DNA of 64,000 nt from Mixophyes australis (Eukaryota; Chordata; Amphibia; Anura; Limnodynastidae), in the NCBI GenBank assembly GCA_036250195.1, contig JAVHZZ010000009.1, positions 98,028,271-98,092,270 of the forward strand, given 5' to 3'. Positions 1 through 11,960 of this stretch are shown in pieces. The notes below the pieces were generated by a model that worked only from the letters and a program-made list of their open reading frames with translations, was not told where the DNA came from and did no database searches. The position numbers and the translations under genes are program-made. The stretch's first letter is position 1. Each line of letters opens with the position of its first letter.

Positions 1-408
1 GGCCCCTATATATACAAGAAAAAATAATTATTATATATATATATGGGCCCTGCAGCCCAGGTGGGCCCATCAGAGACAGCAAAAAAACCAAAAAACCTGG
101 AAAAAAAAAAGACAATACTTACCTTGCGGTCAGCTGGCGATCCAGCTCCCTCCATGGTCTCCTCCTCTGTCGCGCTCCACAATGGATGTCAGGTGGGCAT
201 GATCACGTCACGCCCGACATGCACTGCGAGCACCGCACGGAGGAGGAGATCATGGAGGGAGCCGAATCGCCAGCTCTCTGCAAGGTAAGTATTGTCTTTT
301 TTTTTTTTTTCAGGTTTTTTTTTTTTTTTTGCTGCCTCCGACGGGCCCCCGTGGGCTGCAGGGCCCCCGGACACCTGCCCATTGTGCCCAATGGGAAATA
401 CGGCCCTG
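1..408. mobile_element. palindromic hAT-type MITE, left end cut by window edge
   Basis: This is the same family as the complete copy at 25313-25777. The right end is the CGGCCCTG terminus after a 'gtgcccaatgggaaa' motif. The two arms are inverted copies around about 190-225, each with a run of A or T, a splice-donor-like CTTACCTTG / CAAGGTAAGT, and a G/C-rich gggcccccg block. Family membership in hAT is inferred from the 8-bp target duplications of the copies at 25313 and 36379; this copy's own left end is not in the window. Confidence 0.75.
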
Positions 409-881
409 AGTAAATGCACTTTCTTTACCAAATGAATCTGATTTAAATAATCTCCTCCTGCAACACAAAGTCTCATTTTTGTATAGAGGTGCATAATAGA
501 GCCAACCGTTTGGGCTGCAGTATCATCAGAGCTGGTTACAGCAGCTTAGTAAGCAGGGACATTCATCCAAAGTAGAACAGTATAGATTATTGTGACATCA
601 CTTACTTAATAATTTAATTTTATTAACTTTTACATGATTGGCAGAATATGATTGTTGTCAAGGTAGATTAACAAAGAAAATATAATTTACTATAATGCAT
701 TATATCATAAAGTTTGGGTATACCTTCCTCCAGGAATGGCTGGGTGCAAAGATGGAAGATCCTATAATGCAGTAAATTACAATCTACCCATTTCTTACAA
801 GCCAAGAAAAACCATTAACCATTCATCTTTACAATCTGTTCAAACATTAGGCTAGTAGTTCTCTTTCAATTCAATTGTGAG
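409..881. other. no gene or recognised repeat
   Basis: This is AT-rich sequence. No long reading frame, terminal repeat or tandem array was seen. Confidence 0.5.
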
Positions 882-886
882 GAAGG

Positions 887-1637
887 TGTCACATCCTGGT
901 GTGATCTAGCAGCCGGGCGCGTGCTCTAGTTTCTATGCTCTGTATTTATTTTTTGGGATTATCCTTGTGGAATAGATGTAGGAGGGTGTAGGGACATCCT
1001 CCAACTCCAGGGAGAGCTCTCATATGCTTTAAACTGGTTCATTTATATTTTTATACATGCTTCCTGGTTTTTGTTATTATCTATGCCTGTTTTAGCTAGC
1101 ATTAATTAGCAGCCTCTTGAGGCTGATTGTCAGCCCTGTTCTCCTCTGTTCTGATTGGATCTTAGTACTATTTTAAGGCAGTGAGGTCTGAGCCTCACTG
1201 CCGGTTATAACTTCCAGTTCCCTGTCTGCTAACCTGCTCCTGTGCTGTTTGGTGTATACCTACTGGGTTGAACTTCTGTGTAGGACCCCTGCCTGTACCT
1301 TGAACCTTGCCTGCTTGCCTGTGACCCTGATTCGTTTGCCTGTACCTAGGACCCCGCTGTATTGCTAGTGACCCCGACCTTTGGTGTGTTACCTGATTAT
1401 TCTGCTTGCTAGTGACCTCTGACCTCTGCTTTTGTCTGACCATCCGCTGCCATCTACGCTGCCTCCTGGCCTGCCGCTACGGTTTTGTATTACAAACTTA
1501 CACTACATCTGGAGTTAAGTCCTGGGGGCATCTGAGTACCGGTGAGCGTATAAAGCTCTATGGGAAAGGCGGCTGCTAAAGATGAAGACCTCCGCCTACT
1601 AGTTCTGTGAGTTTGTGAACAGATCGTCAGCGTAACA
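887..1637 (+). mobile_element. solo LTR, Gypsy-type, 751 bp
   Basis: The segment begins TGTCACATCC and ends GCGTAACA, that is TG...CA. It is flanked by an exact 5-bp direct repeat GAAGG (882-886 and 1638-1642), as expected of LTR integration. No gag or pol sequence adjoins either side, so it is read as a solo LTR left by LTR-LTR recombination. The orientation is chosen from the position of a TATA-like box (ctattttaagg, about 1170) and from the GTAACA 3' end. The inside is pyrimidine-rich, with short degenerate repeats of a 'cttgcctgtgacc' type. The assignment to Gypsy is by resemblance to other frog LTRs with TGTCAC ends. Confidence 0.85.
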
Positions 1638-1642
1638 GAAGG

Positions 1643-2630
1643 CATTTCAAATGAAAAATTATTTGGAGATTTTTACTGGTAAGGTAAAGTTGTGATCAAG
1701 GCTAAAATCTTACCCCTATACAATTGGAGGACTATTACCAGATAATTTGTTAGTTGCAGGATTTCGAATTTTTTTCATTACCTTACGCAGCCTTTACAGC
1801 AGGACTTACTTGAATACTGTTAGACTATAGGGAGCGCTTTGCTCTGTCTCCCTGTCCGTTGGCATGACAAACAAATCCCCGATCGTTTAGGAGGAAACTG
1901 GAAGTGGGGCAGGATGCCTATGTCTGATTTGCGCTACTGCGTGTGCCCAGACCCCACAAACTTGAAGTACGGCATTAGCGCCGACACTTCCATTACAGAC
2001 AAAGACTGGACCAGTCGCATCTTATATAAATCCCCCAAAGTGTGCTAAAGTGTGTGACCGGAAACTCCACAGTATATCTACATTCATCATCATCAACATC
2101 ATTTATTTATATAGCGCCACTAATTCCGCAGCGCTGTACAGAGTACTCACTCACATCAGTACCTGCCCTATTGGAGCTTACAGTCTAAATTCCCTAATAT
2201 AGACACACACTCACACACAGACAGAGAGGGAGAGACTAGGGTCAATTTAGATAGCAGCCAATTAACCTACCAGTATGTTTTTGGAGTGTGGGAGGAAACC
2301 GGAGCACCCGGAGGAAACCCACGCAAACACAGGAAGAACATACAAACTCCACACAGATAAGGCCATGGTCGAAAATCGAACTCATGACCCCAGTGCTGTG
2401 AGGAGTCTGCCACAATAAACTGCACGGCCTGAAGTATAACCAAGACTCTTGCCTCAATCTGTATATACATGTATATAAGTGCATACTCCATGACACTGCA
2501 TATAATCTGTATTGCCTGAAAAACTGCTGTACTACAAGCAACTGTGAGAAACTACATTCTACTGTGTTATCATCTTTAAATAAACAGCAACCTGTTTAAG
2601 AAAAAAAACGTTGTGGCTGAACATCTACAT
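1643..2630 (+). mobile_element. possible second LTR interrupted by a SINE
   Basis: A TATATAAA box lies at about 2021, and an AATAAA signal lies at about 2579 after the intervening SINE. Removing the SINE brings them within about 210 bp of each other, the usual promoter to poly(A) spacing of an LTR. I could not fix the outer ends or a target duplication. It could equally be unrelated unique DNA with chance signals. Confidence 0.3.
2077..2432 (-). mobile_element. tRNA-headed SINE with L2-like tail, reverse copy
   Basis: Read on the minus strand it has the diverged tRNA-like head (about 2432), the body with 'ggaggaaacccacgcaaac' (complement), a (GT)n stretch, the gcgctgcggaattagtggcg segment and a (GAT)n tail at 2082-2100. 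A short direct repeat AGTATA (2071-2076 and 2433-2438) is a plausible target duplication. It is the same family as the copies at 19326, 21380, 22084, 38715 and 61685. Confidence 0.85.
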
Positions 2631-3025
2631 TAACACAGCTGAACACCTTTTTTAACATCAAAATGTATAACCAACAAATACGGCCATGTGAAGGGAAAGT
2701 GACCAAAAGAAAGGTGCTGCAAAAATAAAACATTGAGTATTTTTGCTTTGTCATGAGCATCAAAGGGGTTGCCAGCGGTGGTAACCTCATTGGTGGAAGG
2801 TTTTGCTGGCTTTTACTAGTCATAGACGTTTTGATGTATGCGATAAAAAGAAAACAAGCCCTATCATTGTTTTAAAAATTAAAATTTTCGTCAACAATTA
2901 GGTTTTAATACATATGCCCAAGTCAGCTAGCTAGCTCTGGCATGTTCACAGATACTGGATTAATGTTTCCTTACTCATTTTTCATTTTTGAAAGGGTGTT
3001 CCACACTTATGGACCACCCTGTATA
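2631..3025. other. no gene or recognised repeat
   Basis: Low-complexity AT-rich DNA. Nothing was recognised apart from a short 'cagctagctagctctgg' stretch. Confidence 0.5.
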
Positions 3026-3900
3026 TACACTATATGGACAAAAGTATTTGGCCACACCTGTTAATTATTGAAATGAGGTGTTTCAATCAGACCCATTGAC
3101 AGAGGTGTATAAAATCAAGCACCTAGCCATACAGTCTCCATTTGCAAGCATTGAGTTCAGTAACTTCAATCGTGGTACTGTGATAGGATGCCACCCTTGT
3201 AATAAGACGGTTTGTGAAATTAATCCCTGCTGGGTATTTCACGGTCAACTGTAAGGGATATTATTACAAAGTAAAAGTGTTTAGGAACAACAGCAGCTCA
3301 GCCATGAAACAGAAGACCACGTAAAATCACAGATCAGGGTCAATGACTGCTAAGGTGCATGGTGCGTAAAAGTCACCAACGCTCTACTGATTCCATAGCT
3401 GAAGTGTTACGAACTTCCACTGGCATTAATGTAAAAACTGTGGGGTGGGATCTTAATAGAATGGGTTTCCATGGCCGAGCAGCTGCCTGCAACTCTCATA
3501 TCAAGAAGACCAATGGCAAGCGTCGGAAGGAGTGGTGTAAAGCCCACCGACTCTGGACTGTGGAGCAGTGGAAACGTGTTCTGTGGAGTGACGAATCACA
3601 TTTCTGTGTTTGGCAGTCAAATTTGCGAGTCTGGATTTGGTGGATGTGAGAGAACATTACCTGCCTGACTGCATTATGCCAACTGTAAAGTTTGGTGGAG
3701 GAGGGATGATGGTATGGGGCTGTATTCAGGGTTTGGGATAGGCCCCTTATCTTCAGTGAAGGCCAATTTTAATGCTTCAGCATACCAAGCCATTTTAGAG
3801 AATGCTGTGCTTCTAACGATGTGGCAACAGTTTGGGGAAGGCCCTTTTCTATTCCAACATGACTGTGCCCCAGTGCACAAAACAAGGACTACATAGACAT
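3026..3900 (+). pseudogene. Tc1-type transposase relic, 3' end missing
   Basis: It begins with a Tc1-type terminal repeat, TACACTATATGGACAAAAG, next to TA. The leader and a decayed transposase follow. Recognisable stretches are the helix-turn-helix/linker 'ACNSHIKKTNGKRRKEWCKA', the 'WTVEQWKRVLWSDESHF' block with the first catalytic Asp (3560-3605), the 'VKFGGGGMMVWGC' block (3686-3722) and the 'PFLFQHDCAPVHKT' block with the second Asp (about 3840-3890). Frames 3359-3649 and 3714-3896 carry parts and are joined by a frameshift. The C-terminal DPNPIEH region and the right terminal repeat are absent, so the copy is 3'-truncated. It cannot encode an active enzyme. Confidence 0.9.
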
Positions 3901-4040
3901 GACTGTGTAAAGGGGTAGCCCTGGTCAGCAACAAGACCCAGACTTTGGCATTTTAATAATGTTCAATTGGTACTAAGGGGCCAAATGTACAGTATGCAAA
4001 TAAAACATTCACTACACCATTACACCACCACCATCATCTT

Positions 4041-4581
4041 GCACCATCAACACAAGGCAGGATGCACTCGCGCAGTCTATAACAAATTCTGACACTATCA
4101 TCTGCATGTTGCAGCAAAAACAGATTTATTCGACCAGTTAAAGTTTTTCAATCTTCAACTGTCATGTTTTTGTGAGCCTGTTCCCACTGTAATTTCAGTT
4201 TCCTGTTATTAGCAGACAGGAGTGGAACCTGGTGGGGGCTTCTGCTGCTGTAGCTCATCCACTGCAAGGTTCAATGTGTTGCACATTCAGAGATGCTCTT
4301 CTGCCCACCACTGTTGTAATGTGTGGTTATTTGATTTGCTGTCAGCTGTTAGCTTGAACTAGTCTGGCTATTCTCATCTGACCCTCTCATTAACAAGGCA
4401 TTTTCACTTACTGGATATTTCATTTTTCGCACATCATTCTCAGTAAACTCTAAAGATTTTTTTGCGTGAAACTCCCAGAAGATCAGAAGTTTCTTAAATA
4501 CTCAAATCACTCTATCTGGCACCAATAATCATTTCACAGTCAAAGATATTTGCATTAATGAGCAGGTGCACAGGGGTGGCC

Positions 4582-4586
<5 letters not shown>
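4041..4586 (-). pseudogene. second Tc1-type transposase fragment, N-terminal half, reverse
   Basis: Minus-strand translation shows the order expected of a Tc1 N-terminal half: an HTH with an 'IGARQSDLSI' / 'LLGVSR' pattern (4460-4540), a linker, and a 'KLTLTGR...ADDSVRI' block where the first catalytic region should be (about 4050-4140). Several stops and frameshifts interrupt it. The terminal end at 4570-4586 ('aggggtggccattga') abuts an (AT)n tract, consistent with Tc1 insertion at TA. It is a different family from the copy at 3026. Confidence 0.7.

Positions 4587-4648
<62 letters not shown>
4587..4648. repeat. (AT)n microsatellite
   Basis: 31 uninterrupted AT units directly adjoin the end of the Tc1 fragment. 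Confidence 0.97.
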
Positions 4649-4649
<1 letters not shown>

Positions 4650-4651
<2 letters not shown>

Positions 4652-6596
4652 ATTGATAAAATTCATAATATTTGGATATAATTATACCAAAATAATTACA
4701 ATTTTAGAATTAATAAAAGAAAGGTATTAATGTTCCATTGATGGCTTTAATTCCAACATTTTAAATTAGCAAACTTTATCTGTTTCACATCTGCAAATAA
4801 TAGTACTGTATAAAGAGACTCCATCTGCTGCGCTGTTAATTTCATAATAGGAAATGAGTTTTGAGTTATGTTGGCTATTGATACATGTTTCAGACTTTGT
4901 CAGATTTAATTTCTGAGAGTACAATTAATAAATTGTGAAATGTTGCATGTCATTCACTGCATGCTCTTTTCCTCTTGACATGTACTTCAAATATATGTAA
5001 TGAACAAGAAGTTTGTCTGGCTCATATTTAAAATTCATGGCTTACTCACTGTGGACTAACTTTTCTTTTTCAAATTCATGGGGTATAAACTTATGACAAT
5101 GCATAAATTTTCTTTTTTAACAAGAGGACAAAACGATCCTTTTAAATTCAACCTTTGTAATAAAATATTCCGGGGCGCACAGAATTTCTCATTTAATGAT
5201 TCAGTAGAGATGAGAGAAGTACAAAAGATATAAAATTGTTAAACACTGTAAAGCTTCTTTTAACTAAATCAAAATCTGCAAGCTTGAAAGCTTCTCTGAT
5301 AATACTCTCTCCTTGATGACCTTTTCAATGTATACTCTGGGAACAATGCTACAGACTTAATAGCCAGTCTTTCTCATTACCATTTATTTTGACCTCAAGG
5401 CAAATTGTGCAGCCTATGGGGGAAATGAGTTTCAGTTAATTAGTTCTTTTTGGTTCTAGTCCAACATGAATGACAGTGTTCACCTTATTTATGATGCCTT
5501 TTGATAAAACATATTCAGTTAATGTAAGCTACTTGTACCATTCAAAATTTAAATAACTCCAGTTTCTTCAGGGACTGCATGAGCAATTCTTTCTTATATG
5601 TTGATACGAGGAGGCCTGTGATGTGCTTGACATGAGAACAGTAATGAATTACATTTTTTAAGAGTTGTGCAATTTCTTGATCGCTTATATTTGCTTCCAT
5701 GGAATAATGGGACGCCATCAGCCTAACAAGATGAAATGTGTTCATATACATTACGTACTCTACAGTACTGACATTTTTATCGTTTTTAGACTAGTAATCT
5801 CTCCATTCCATTTAATCAGTTTGGGACCCTTAGGGAACATTAGTAAGCATATTTACTAAACATTAAATTATTTTCTTCTATTTATTTTTAAATGCAAACA
5901 CATTAGATATCACATATATGACAAATGTTATATTTAAATTTATTTTCTGAGCTCTTGAGAGTATTAACATGCTCCCATGATAATCTCTGGTGTCTCCCAT
6001 TATTTGAACTCTGGTATTCCCTATTCTGTAATTTAGGTTCTCTGCCCTTATACTTCTGCTAAACTGACTATTACTCATTTACTTCTGTTCTGTCTATGAA
6101 CTAGGCTTCATTACTACCATTTATAACTCAAATTGGATAAACATTGCAAAATACTTTGGTTTTGCACAGATATGTGTACAGTAAGTAGTACACATTAAAG
6201 TGCCTACCCTCTGCTCTTGGGGCAGAGAGGCCGGCTGTGCAAAAATCTTCTGCCACCGTAGGACCACCCTTCTAATGAAATTCTGTTTTTTCTCCTAAAA
6301 TACATCAGGGCTGTCTTTATTACTTGTTTTACATTATTACTTGTTTTGAATTTAGAAATGTGCTTTCCATTGAAGTGTAATTAAAAGATGCAAAATGTGC
6401 TCAATTAAAAGTATAAGATGAGACCCCATCTCTGCTAGATTAGATTTGGTACAAAAATCAAGTACTTTTGTATGGAAATGGCTGTGTGCCTCTATGGATA
6501 ATAAGAAATACACAATATACACTCCTTTATATCATTTCAGTAAATTTGGGCTGCACAATTAAATCTCATTTTTGCACTGCTTCATAAAACTAGGCA
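4650..6596. other. AT-rich stretch without gene or recognised repeat
   Basis: No reading frame above about 70 codons has coding character. No inverted or tandem repeats were noticed. It is a possible unique background segment and includes an ordered stretch (4890-5540) with homeodomain-like ATTA motifs. Confidence 0.5.
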
Positions 6597-6598
6597 TA

Positions 6599-8447
6599 TA
6601 CTCCAATCTGCCACAACATTGAAACTACTGACAAGTGAAGTGAATAATATTAGTTATTTTGTTACAATGGCACCTGTGAGCAAATTGTGATGGCTAGATG
6701 ACTGGGTCAGAGCTTCTCCAAAATGACAGGTATTGTGGGGTGTTCCTGGTATGCAGTGGTTAGTACCTACCAAAAGTGGTCCAAGGGAAGACAACTGGTG
6801 AACCGACAACAGGGTCATGGTCGCCCAAGGCTCATTGATGTGCATAGGGAGCGAAGGCTGGCCCAATCCCACAGAAGAACTGTAGCACAAATTGATAGAA
6901 AGGTGTCAGAATACACAGTGCGTCGCAGCTTGCTGAGTAGCCACATAGCGGTCAGAGTTCCCATGCTGACCCCTGTTCACCGCCGAAAGAGCCTATCATA
7001 TGGATGGCCAGGTGCATGTGTGTTATTTACTTGGGGAAGAGATAGCACTAGAATACACTATGGGAAGAAGGCAAGTGATGGAGGCTGTGGGATGGTCTGG
7101 GCAATGTTTTTCTGAGAAACCTTGGGTCCTGGCATCCATGTGGATATTACTTTGACATGTACCACCTACCTAAACATTGTTGCTTACCAAGTAAACCCCT
7201 TCATGGCAATGGTATTCCCTGATGGCGATGGCCTCTTTCAGCAGGAAAATGCACTCTGCCACACTGCAAATATTTATATAGGAATGGTTTTAAGTGCATG
7301 ATGTAATGGTCGTTTTGACGCTTACCAAATAACATTATTCAATGCGATTATTGTGGTTCCAACGCACAAAGAGAATTAATAGCAAAAGATTGCAGAATTT
7401 ACATGAAGTCATTATAAAGCATAAAAGATATAATAATAAACAGGAGAGTATAAAACCAACCACATTGCAGTTTCGCGAGCGCGTCATGGGCCCAGGTTCA
7501 GATACAGTCAAGTTGTCTGTTGTCAGAAAGAGAGATATATCACTGGCCCAGGATTGGCTTATATACAGTTTCAGCTAACAAAAAACAGTGATGATGTCAT
7601 AATGTACACAAAGATAAAATGAAGTTCTTTCTTCTTTGGCCCAGGGGTCAGGTCAGTCCAGTACAATGCAAATCATAGGTCAGTTCAAAGGATTCCTGAT
7701 AAAATGTGGGCCAACTCACTCAAACAGCTGAGCACATGTTGTGCCTAAGGAAACTGACCTAATCCAGTTTAAACCAACCTATTTGCATTCGAAACACAAT
7801 ACCATTTGAGCATTAATCCTTTATCTTCCATAACTAGCGATTGCTTCACCAACAGTAGTGAATTCCTGATGGTAATGTGCAGATCAAAATGACACTAAAC
7901 ATGATACATTTCCTATATCCTGAGCCTTAGATACATTTAATGTAGTTTTATCTATATATAAATAATCTCTAAATACATTTTACTAATAAATAAATGTGGA
8001 TTGGAACCTTAATAAATGTGTACTATTTACAAGTGTAAGTGTAAATGCAAATGTGTGTGTTATCGATTGCGTCATTACATATGGCGTACTAATCGCAATC
8101 GCATGGTAAAACAATATTAATCAATTTAGTTTACTTCGTCCAATTATTTGACTTCCACAATTACAAAGAATTCAAGGTGTTGACTTGGCCTCCAAATTCC
8201 CCAGATCCCAATCCGATCGACCATCGGTGGGATGTTCTGAAAAACCCAGTCCAAGCCATGGAGGCCCTACATCACAACTTACAGAACTTAAAGGATCTGC
8301 TGATAATGTTTTGGTGCCAGATACCACATGATACCTTCACAGCTCTTGTGGAGTCCATGCTTCAATGGGTCAGAGCTGTTTTGGCAACATGAGGGGGACC
8401 TACACAATATTAGACAGGCGGCTTTAGTGTTGTGACTGATTGGTGTA
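6599..8447 (+). pseudogene. Tc1-type transposon relic, split by an insertion
   Basis: The terminal repeats are recognisable: left TACTCCAATCTGCCACAACA, right ...TGTTGTGACTGATTGGTGTA, both next to TA. Coding blocks in order are an N-terminal HTH (6690-6800, 'QSFSKMTGIVGCSWYAVVSTYQKW'-like, several residues changed), a GRPRL linker (about 6820), a second HTH region, 'CGMVWAMFF' (about 7085), and 'FPDGDGLFQQENALCHTA' (7215-7265), where the catalytic Asp of the usual QDNAPCH block is Glu. The C-terminal 'WPPNSPDPNPIDHRWD' block follows at 8186-8235 after an insert. Internal deletions remove the first DDE Asp region. It is clearly dead. The family is the one widespread in fish and frogs. Confidence 0.92.
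7303..8162. mobile_element. unidentified ~0.86 kb insertion inside the Tc1 relic
   Basis: The Tc1 coding sequence stops after 'ggaatggttt' and resumes at 'acaaagaattcaag', so the DNA between is foreign. It is AT-rich, has one CpG-containing patch (about 7473-7490) and no long frame. I found no clear terminal repeats or target duplication. A decayed solo LTR or a rearranged MITE are both possible. Confidence 0.6.
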
Positions 8448-9155
8448 TTTCCTTCCCCTTTGCAAGGACTGCCCTCACTTTGCACACTTCTTTCATTTTC
8501 TCTTGAGTACTTATGCTCCTCTTCAACAGCAAACATCTTCGTTAACAAAAACCTATGTGCTTTGGGAGAAAACTAGAAACACCAAGAAAAAGTTTACTTT
8601 ACCTGCATTTCCTGCGCCAAAAAAAACTCCTAAATGCTACACCGGTGATGGGTAACCTGATACACTACAACGCTAACCTACAAAAGGGCCACACATCACA
8701 TTTAATCTTTGTGATAAGTTAAAAAAAAATGTATTCAATGAAAGAAACCACAATCTGTAATAGCACATGGGCAGCTATCTTAAATAAGGATAGACAAGTG
8801 TTGCAAGTTATCACAACAAATTTAATATCAAGGCAGGAGGAGTTGGGGGATGTAGTGAAGGAATGGGGGGGCCACATGCATTCCCTAGGAGTGTTTTTTA
8901 TCCATTACTGCGCTATACACACTATGAGTGACCACTGCACTATACGAAATATGAGTAACCCATCACTGCTCTATACCCCCTAGGAAATTCCATACTACAG
9001 AGAAATGGTAGATTAAATGAAATATGTAACCATGGAGTATTGACCTTTCCTAAATAGCAATGACTTGTCATTATAATATTATTGTTTGCCATTAAGCTTC
9101 ATTGGCTATCAAACTATTGTAACTTGACCTGCTGGGTTAGTGTAAACTACTAATA
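8448..9155. other. no gene or recognised repeat
   Basis: The stretch contains a small near-repeat: 'cactgcactatacgaaatatgagtaaccc' resembles the preceding 'actgcgctatacacactatgagtgacc' (8907-8970). Otherwise nothing was recognised. Confidence 0.5.
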
Positions 9156-10834
9156 TACACCATGGCCAAAAATATTGTCACTCTTGCAATATTTTATATA
9201 ACTCACCATTTCCTCTAACCTTAAGAAATGAACAACAGTATTTGTGTATTCTCCACAATCCTCTCTCTGTTAATAGCCTTTTAAATCAGAAAATGAAAAT
9301 AAATGGCAATGACAATATTATTGACACCCTAGTCTTAATATTTGGCAGCACAGTCTTTGGTCAAAATTACTGCAATCAACTGCGTCCTGTAACCATGGAG
9401 AAATATCCTGCACCTCTCTACTGGCAGTTTGATCCCTTCTTCTTTTGCAAACTACTCCAGTTCTTCTAGATTTGAAGACTACTTTCTCCCAACTGCTGTT
9501 TTCAGATCTCTCCACAGGTCTTCTATTAAATTTAGATCTGGGGGTAAATGTATCAATTTGTGGCTTATGCAAGTCTCCAATAATCGGCAACTTTGCAGGG
9601 CATGTTTAAAATGGCAGTGTCCTTAAAGGCAAGTTTTGCCCTTAAAAATATTGCTGTTTGAAATCTTCCCTGCAAAATCGCAGATTATCGGCAACTCACA
9701 AACACCACAGATTGATACGTTTACCCCCTGGACTCATTGCTGGTCACTACAGAACAGTCCATCTTATCTTGGACTTTTCCTGGGTGCTTTTTGAAGCGTG
9801 TCTCTCGTTTATTGTCCTGCTGGAAGACAAATTACCTTTTATAGAAACCCAACTTTCTGTCACTATGTTTAACATTGTGTTCCAAAAGGGCCGGGTAAAT
9901 CTCCAGTTTTCATTATACCATGCACACATTCAAGACACCCAGTGCCAGATGCAGCACAGAAATCCCAAATCATCACCAAAATCTCCTCCTCCATGTTTGA
10001 CTGTACGGAAGGTGTTCTTTTCTTTGAAAGCTTCATTATCCTTTCTGTAAACTTGAGGATGATATTCTTTACCAAAAAAACTTTGATCTAATCTGTCTAC
10101 AGGACATTATCTCAGAAAGAATATGACTTGTTCAGGTGTGTTTTGGCAAACTCCAGTTTACATAATAAAACCACCTCATTGATTTGACAGCCGATGCTGT
10201 ACCTTGTGCCTCAAGGTCAGCTTGAATCTGTGTGGTAGTTGATCTAGGTGCTTTCTCAAGTATTGGAATTCACCCTTGCTGTAGTCGTCAATCAAGTCTC
10301 TTGCAGTCATATCCAGGAGAGGTTAGCTACAGTGTCATGGGCCTTAAACTTCCTAATAATTATGTATGATGGAAATGGGAACATCAAGGTCTCTGGAGAT
10401 TGATTTGCAGCTTTGAGATTGTCCATGCTTGGCTACAATCTCATGTCTGACTTCATTAGACATTTCTCTGGATTTCTTTATTTTCCATATGCTCATTATA
10501 GTGCACAAAGTGACATAAAACAGGAAAATATGTCATTTTCTCTATTAAAGCTTATTTAATAAGTGATTTTTAAATTGCAGGTGCCTGCTACTCATCACAG
10601 ATGTATTCAGTTCCAAACTGAAGGAGAATCGCCTGCTTGATATCTAGTTATTTCTGCCTACTTCTAAAATTGGTTCAATAATTTTGTCAGGCCCATTTAA
10701 TGATTTCTGTATGGAATAAATATGAAATAAGCTAGTATTTTTTCAGATTTTTTATTTCAGCAATTTTCTGGAAGAAATGGTGTATTATTAGAAAAAAACT
10801 GCAAGGGTACCAATACCTTTGGCCACAACTGCAT
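9156..10834 (-). pseudogene. Tc1-type transposon relic, reverse, with nested MITE
   Basis: Inverted ends are TACACCATGGCCAAAAATAT (left) and ...CCTTTGGCCACAACTGCA (right). The minus-strand translation shows an N-terminal HTH (10380-10480, 'SNEVRHEIVAKHGQSQSC'), a 'TVKHGGGDFGDDLG' version of the usual HGGGSIMVWG block (about 9960-10005), 'GNLSSSRTINERHASKSTQ' where the QDNDPKHTS block should be (about 9780-9840), and the C-terminal 'DLWRDLKTAV' region (9490-9530) ending near 9345. Catalytic residues are lost and frames shift repeatedly. The MITE at 9541-9727 interrupts the C-terminal part. Confidence 0.9.
9541..9727. mobile_element. GGGGTAAATGTATCAA-family MITE nested in Tc1 relic
   Basis: The inverted ends are GGGGTAAATGTATCAA and its complement. 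Exact 3-bp duplications CTG flank it (9538-9540 and 9728-9730). Removing element plus one CTG restores the Tc1 sequence 'tttagatctggactcattg'. The same family is at 17956, 24136, 35763, 59451 and 63219. Confidence 0.9.
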
Positions 10835-11710
10835 AATGCTTACGCACCTGTCAGCACCTGCTGAGCCAGCAGATTGTGTGGCATTACAGCTGCCTGACCC
10901 ACCGGCTCTTTACTGTGTTGAAAATTAGATTATTAAAACAAAAAATGCATGGGGTATTAACCCTAGTGATTCCAGGCCAGTGCTGGAAAAAAAAATATGT
11001 GTGGGGTCCACCCGATTTTACTGCAACCAGCACTAGGCTAATCAGCAGTGGTGGGTGTCACTATAGCAGGGGGACACATGGCAGAGGCCACCTTCCTTGC
11101 CATAATGATTAAACAACCCCAAGCTATTCAGCACTTAGCTGAATTCCCTAGGGAGCGGGATCCACAAAAAAATTGTGTGGCCCCCCCATCTAAGAAGAAC
11201 CAGCCCAGTGCTGAAAGCACTATGACTCTTCCTACAGCCCTGGGGTGGTGAATGTAGGTCAGTAAAATGTGTGAAAAAGTTTAAAACACCATTCTAGTTT
11301 GTGGAACTACAAGTCCCAGTCAGCCCGGACAGCCACTAACCGTCTGGGCATTCTGCTGTTTGTAGAACTGCAAACACCAGCATACCCATAGCAGTCAGGG
11401 CCTACTTGCACTTAGAGAACCACAAGTGCCACCATGTCCTGACACCCAGGGCTTGCTGAGCCATTTAGTGCCCCAAACTAAAATGTAAATAAACCACAAC
11501 ACCCTCATTATTACCACATTACTTTAGCTAAAAAAAACTAATATAAAGCACAAGTCCCTCAGTATAAACACATCTCTTTAATAAAAATAATAAAACTCCA
11601 AATACTTACCATCAGATGTCTTCATCTATAGAGGATCCAATCTTCTAAGCTTTCAATCCAATACGGCTTACAACCATAACCAAAACAAACCATAATGTTC
11701 CAAAGGTCCT
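10835..11710 (+). repeat. unclassified dispersed frog repeat, copy 1
   Basis: This shares an ordered motif string with 53110-54050 in the same orientation: 'ttcagcac', 'gctgaa', 'tccctaggg', a run of A, then 'tggccccc'. It also carries repeated 'ctacaagtcccag' and 'ccacaagtgcca' segments (11300-11440) and a donor-like CTTACC at 11606. No coding frame. I cannot assign a class. Confidence 0.5.
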
Positions 11711-11784
11711 GTAGCTATGCAGAAAATATAACATTCCAGGTACTGGAGTAGTCCAAAAATATTAAAGCCCAAAATAATGATATT

Positions 11785-11960
11785 CTATATGTCCTTGAAA
11801 TCTTCTTTTCTTCAGTTCAAAGGACCCCATATTATATCCAAAGTTCATAAAAAAATCTTCTTTTCTTTGCTGCAAAGGACCCCATATTGTATTCAAAATG
11901 GCTTGAAAGATCTTCTGTTCTTCAGTCCAAAGGACCACAAAATAACTTCACTGAAACAGG
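11785..11960. repeat. three-copy minisatellite, ~65 bp unit
   Basis: The units share 'atcttcttttcttcagttcaa' and 'aggaccccatattgtat' with mutations. They start near 11797, 11855 and 11912. Confidence 0.8.
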
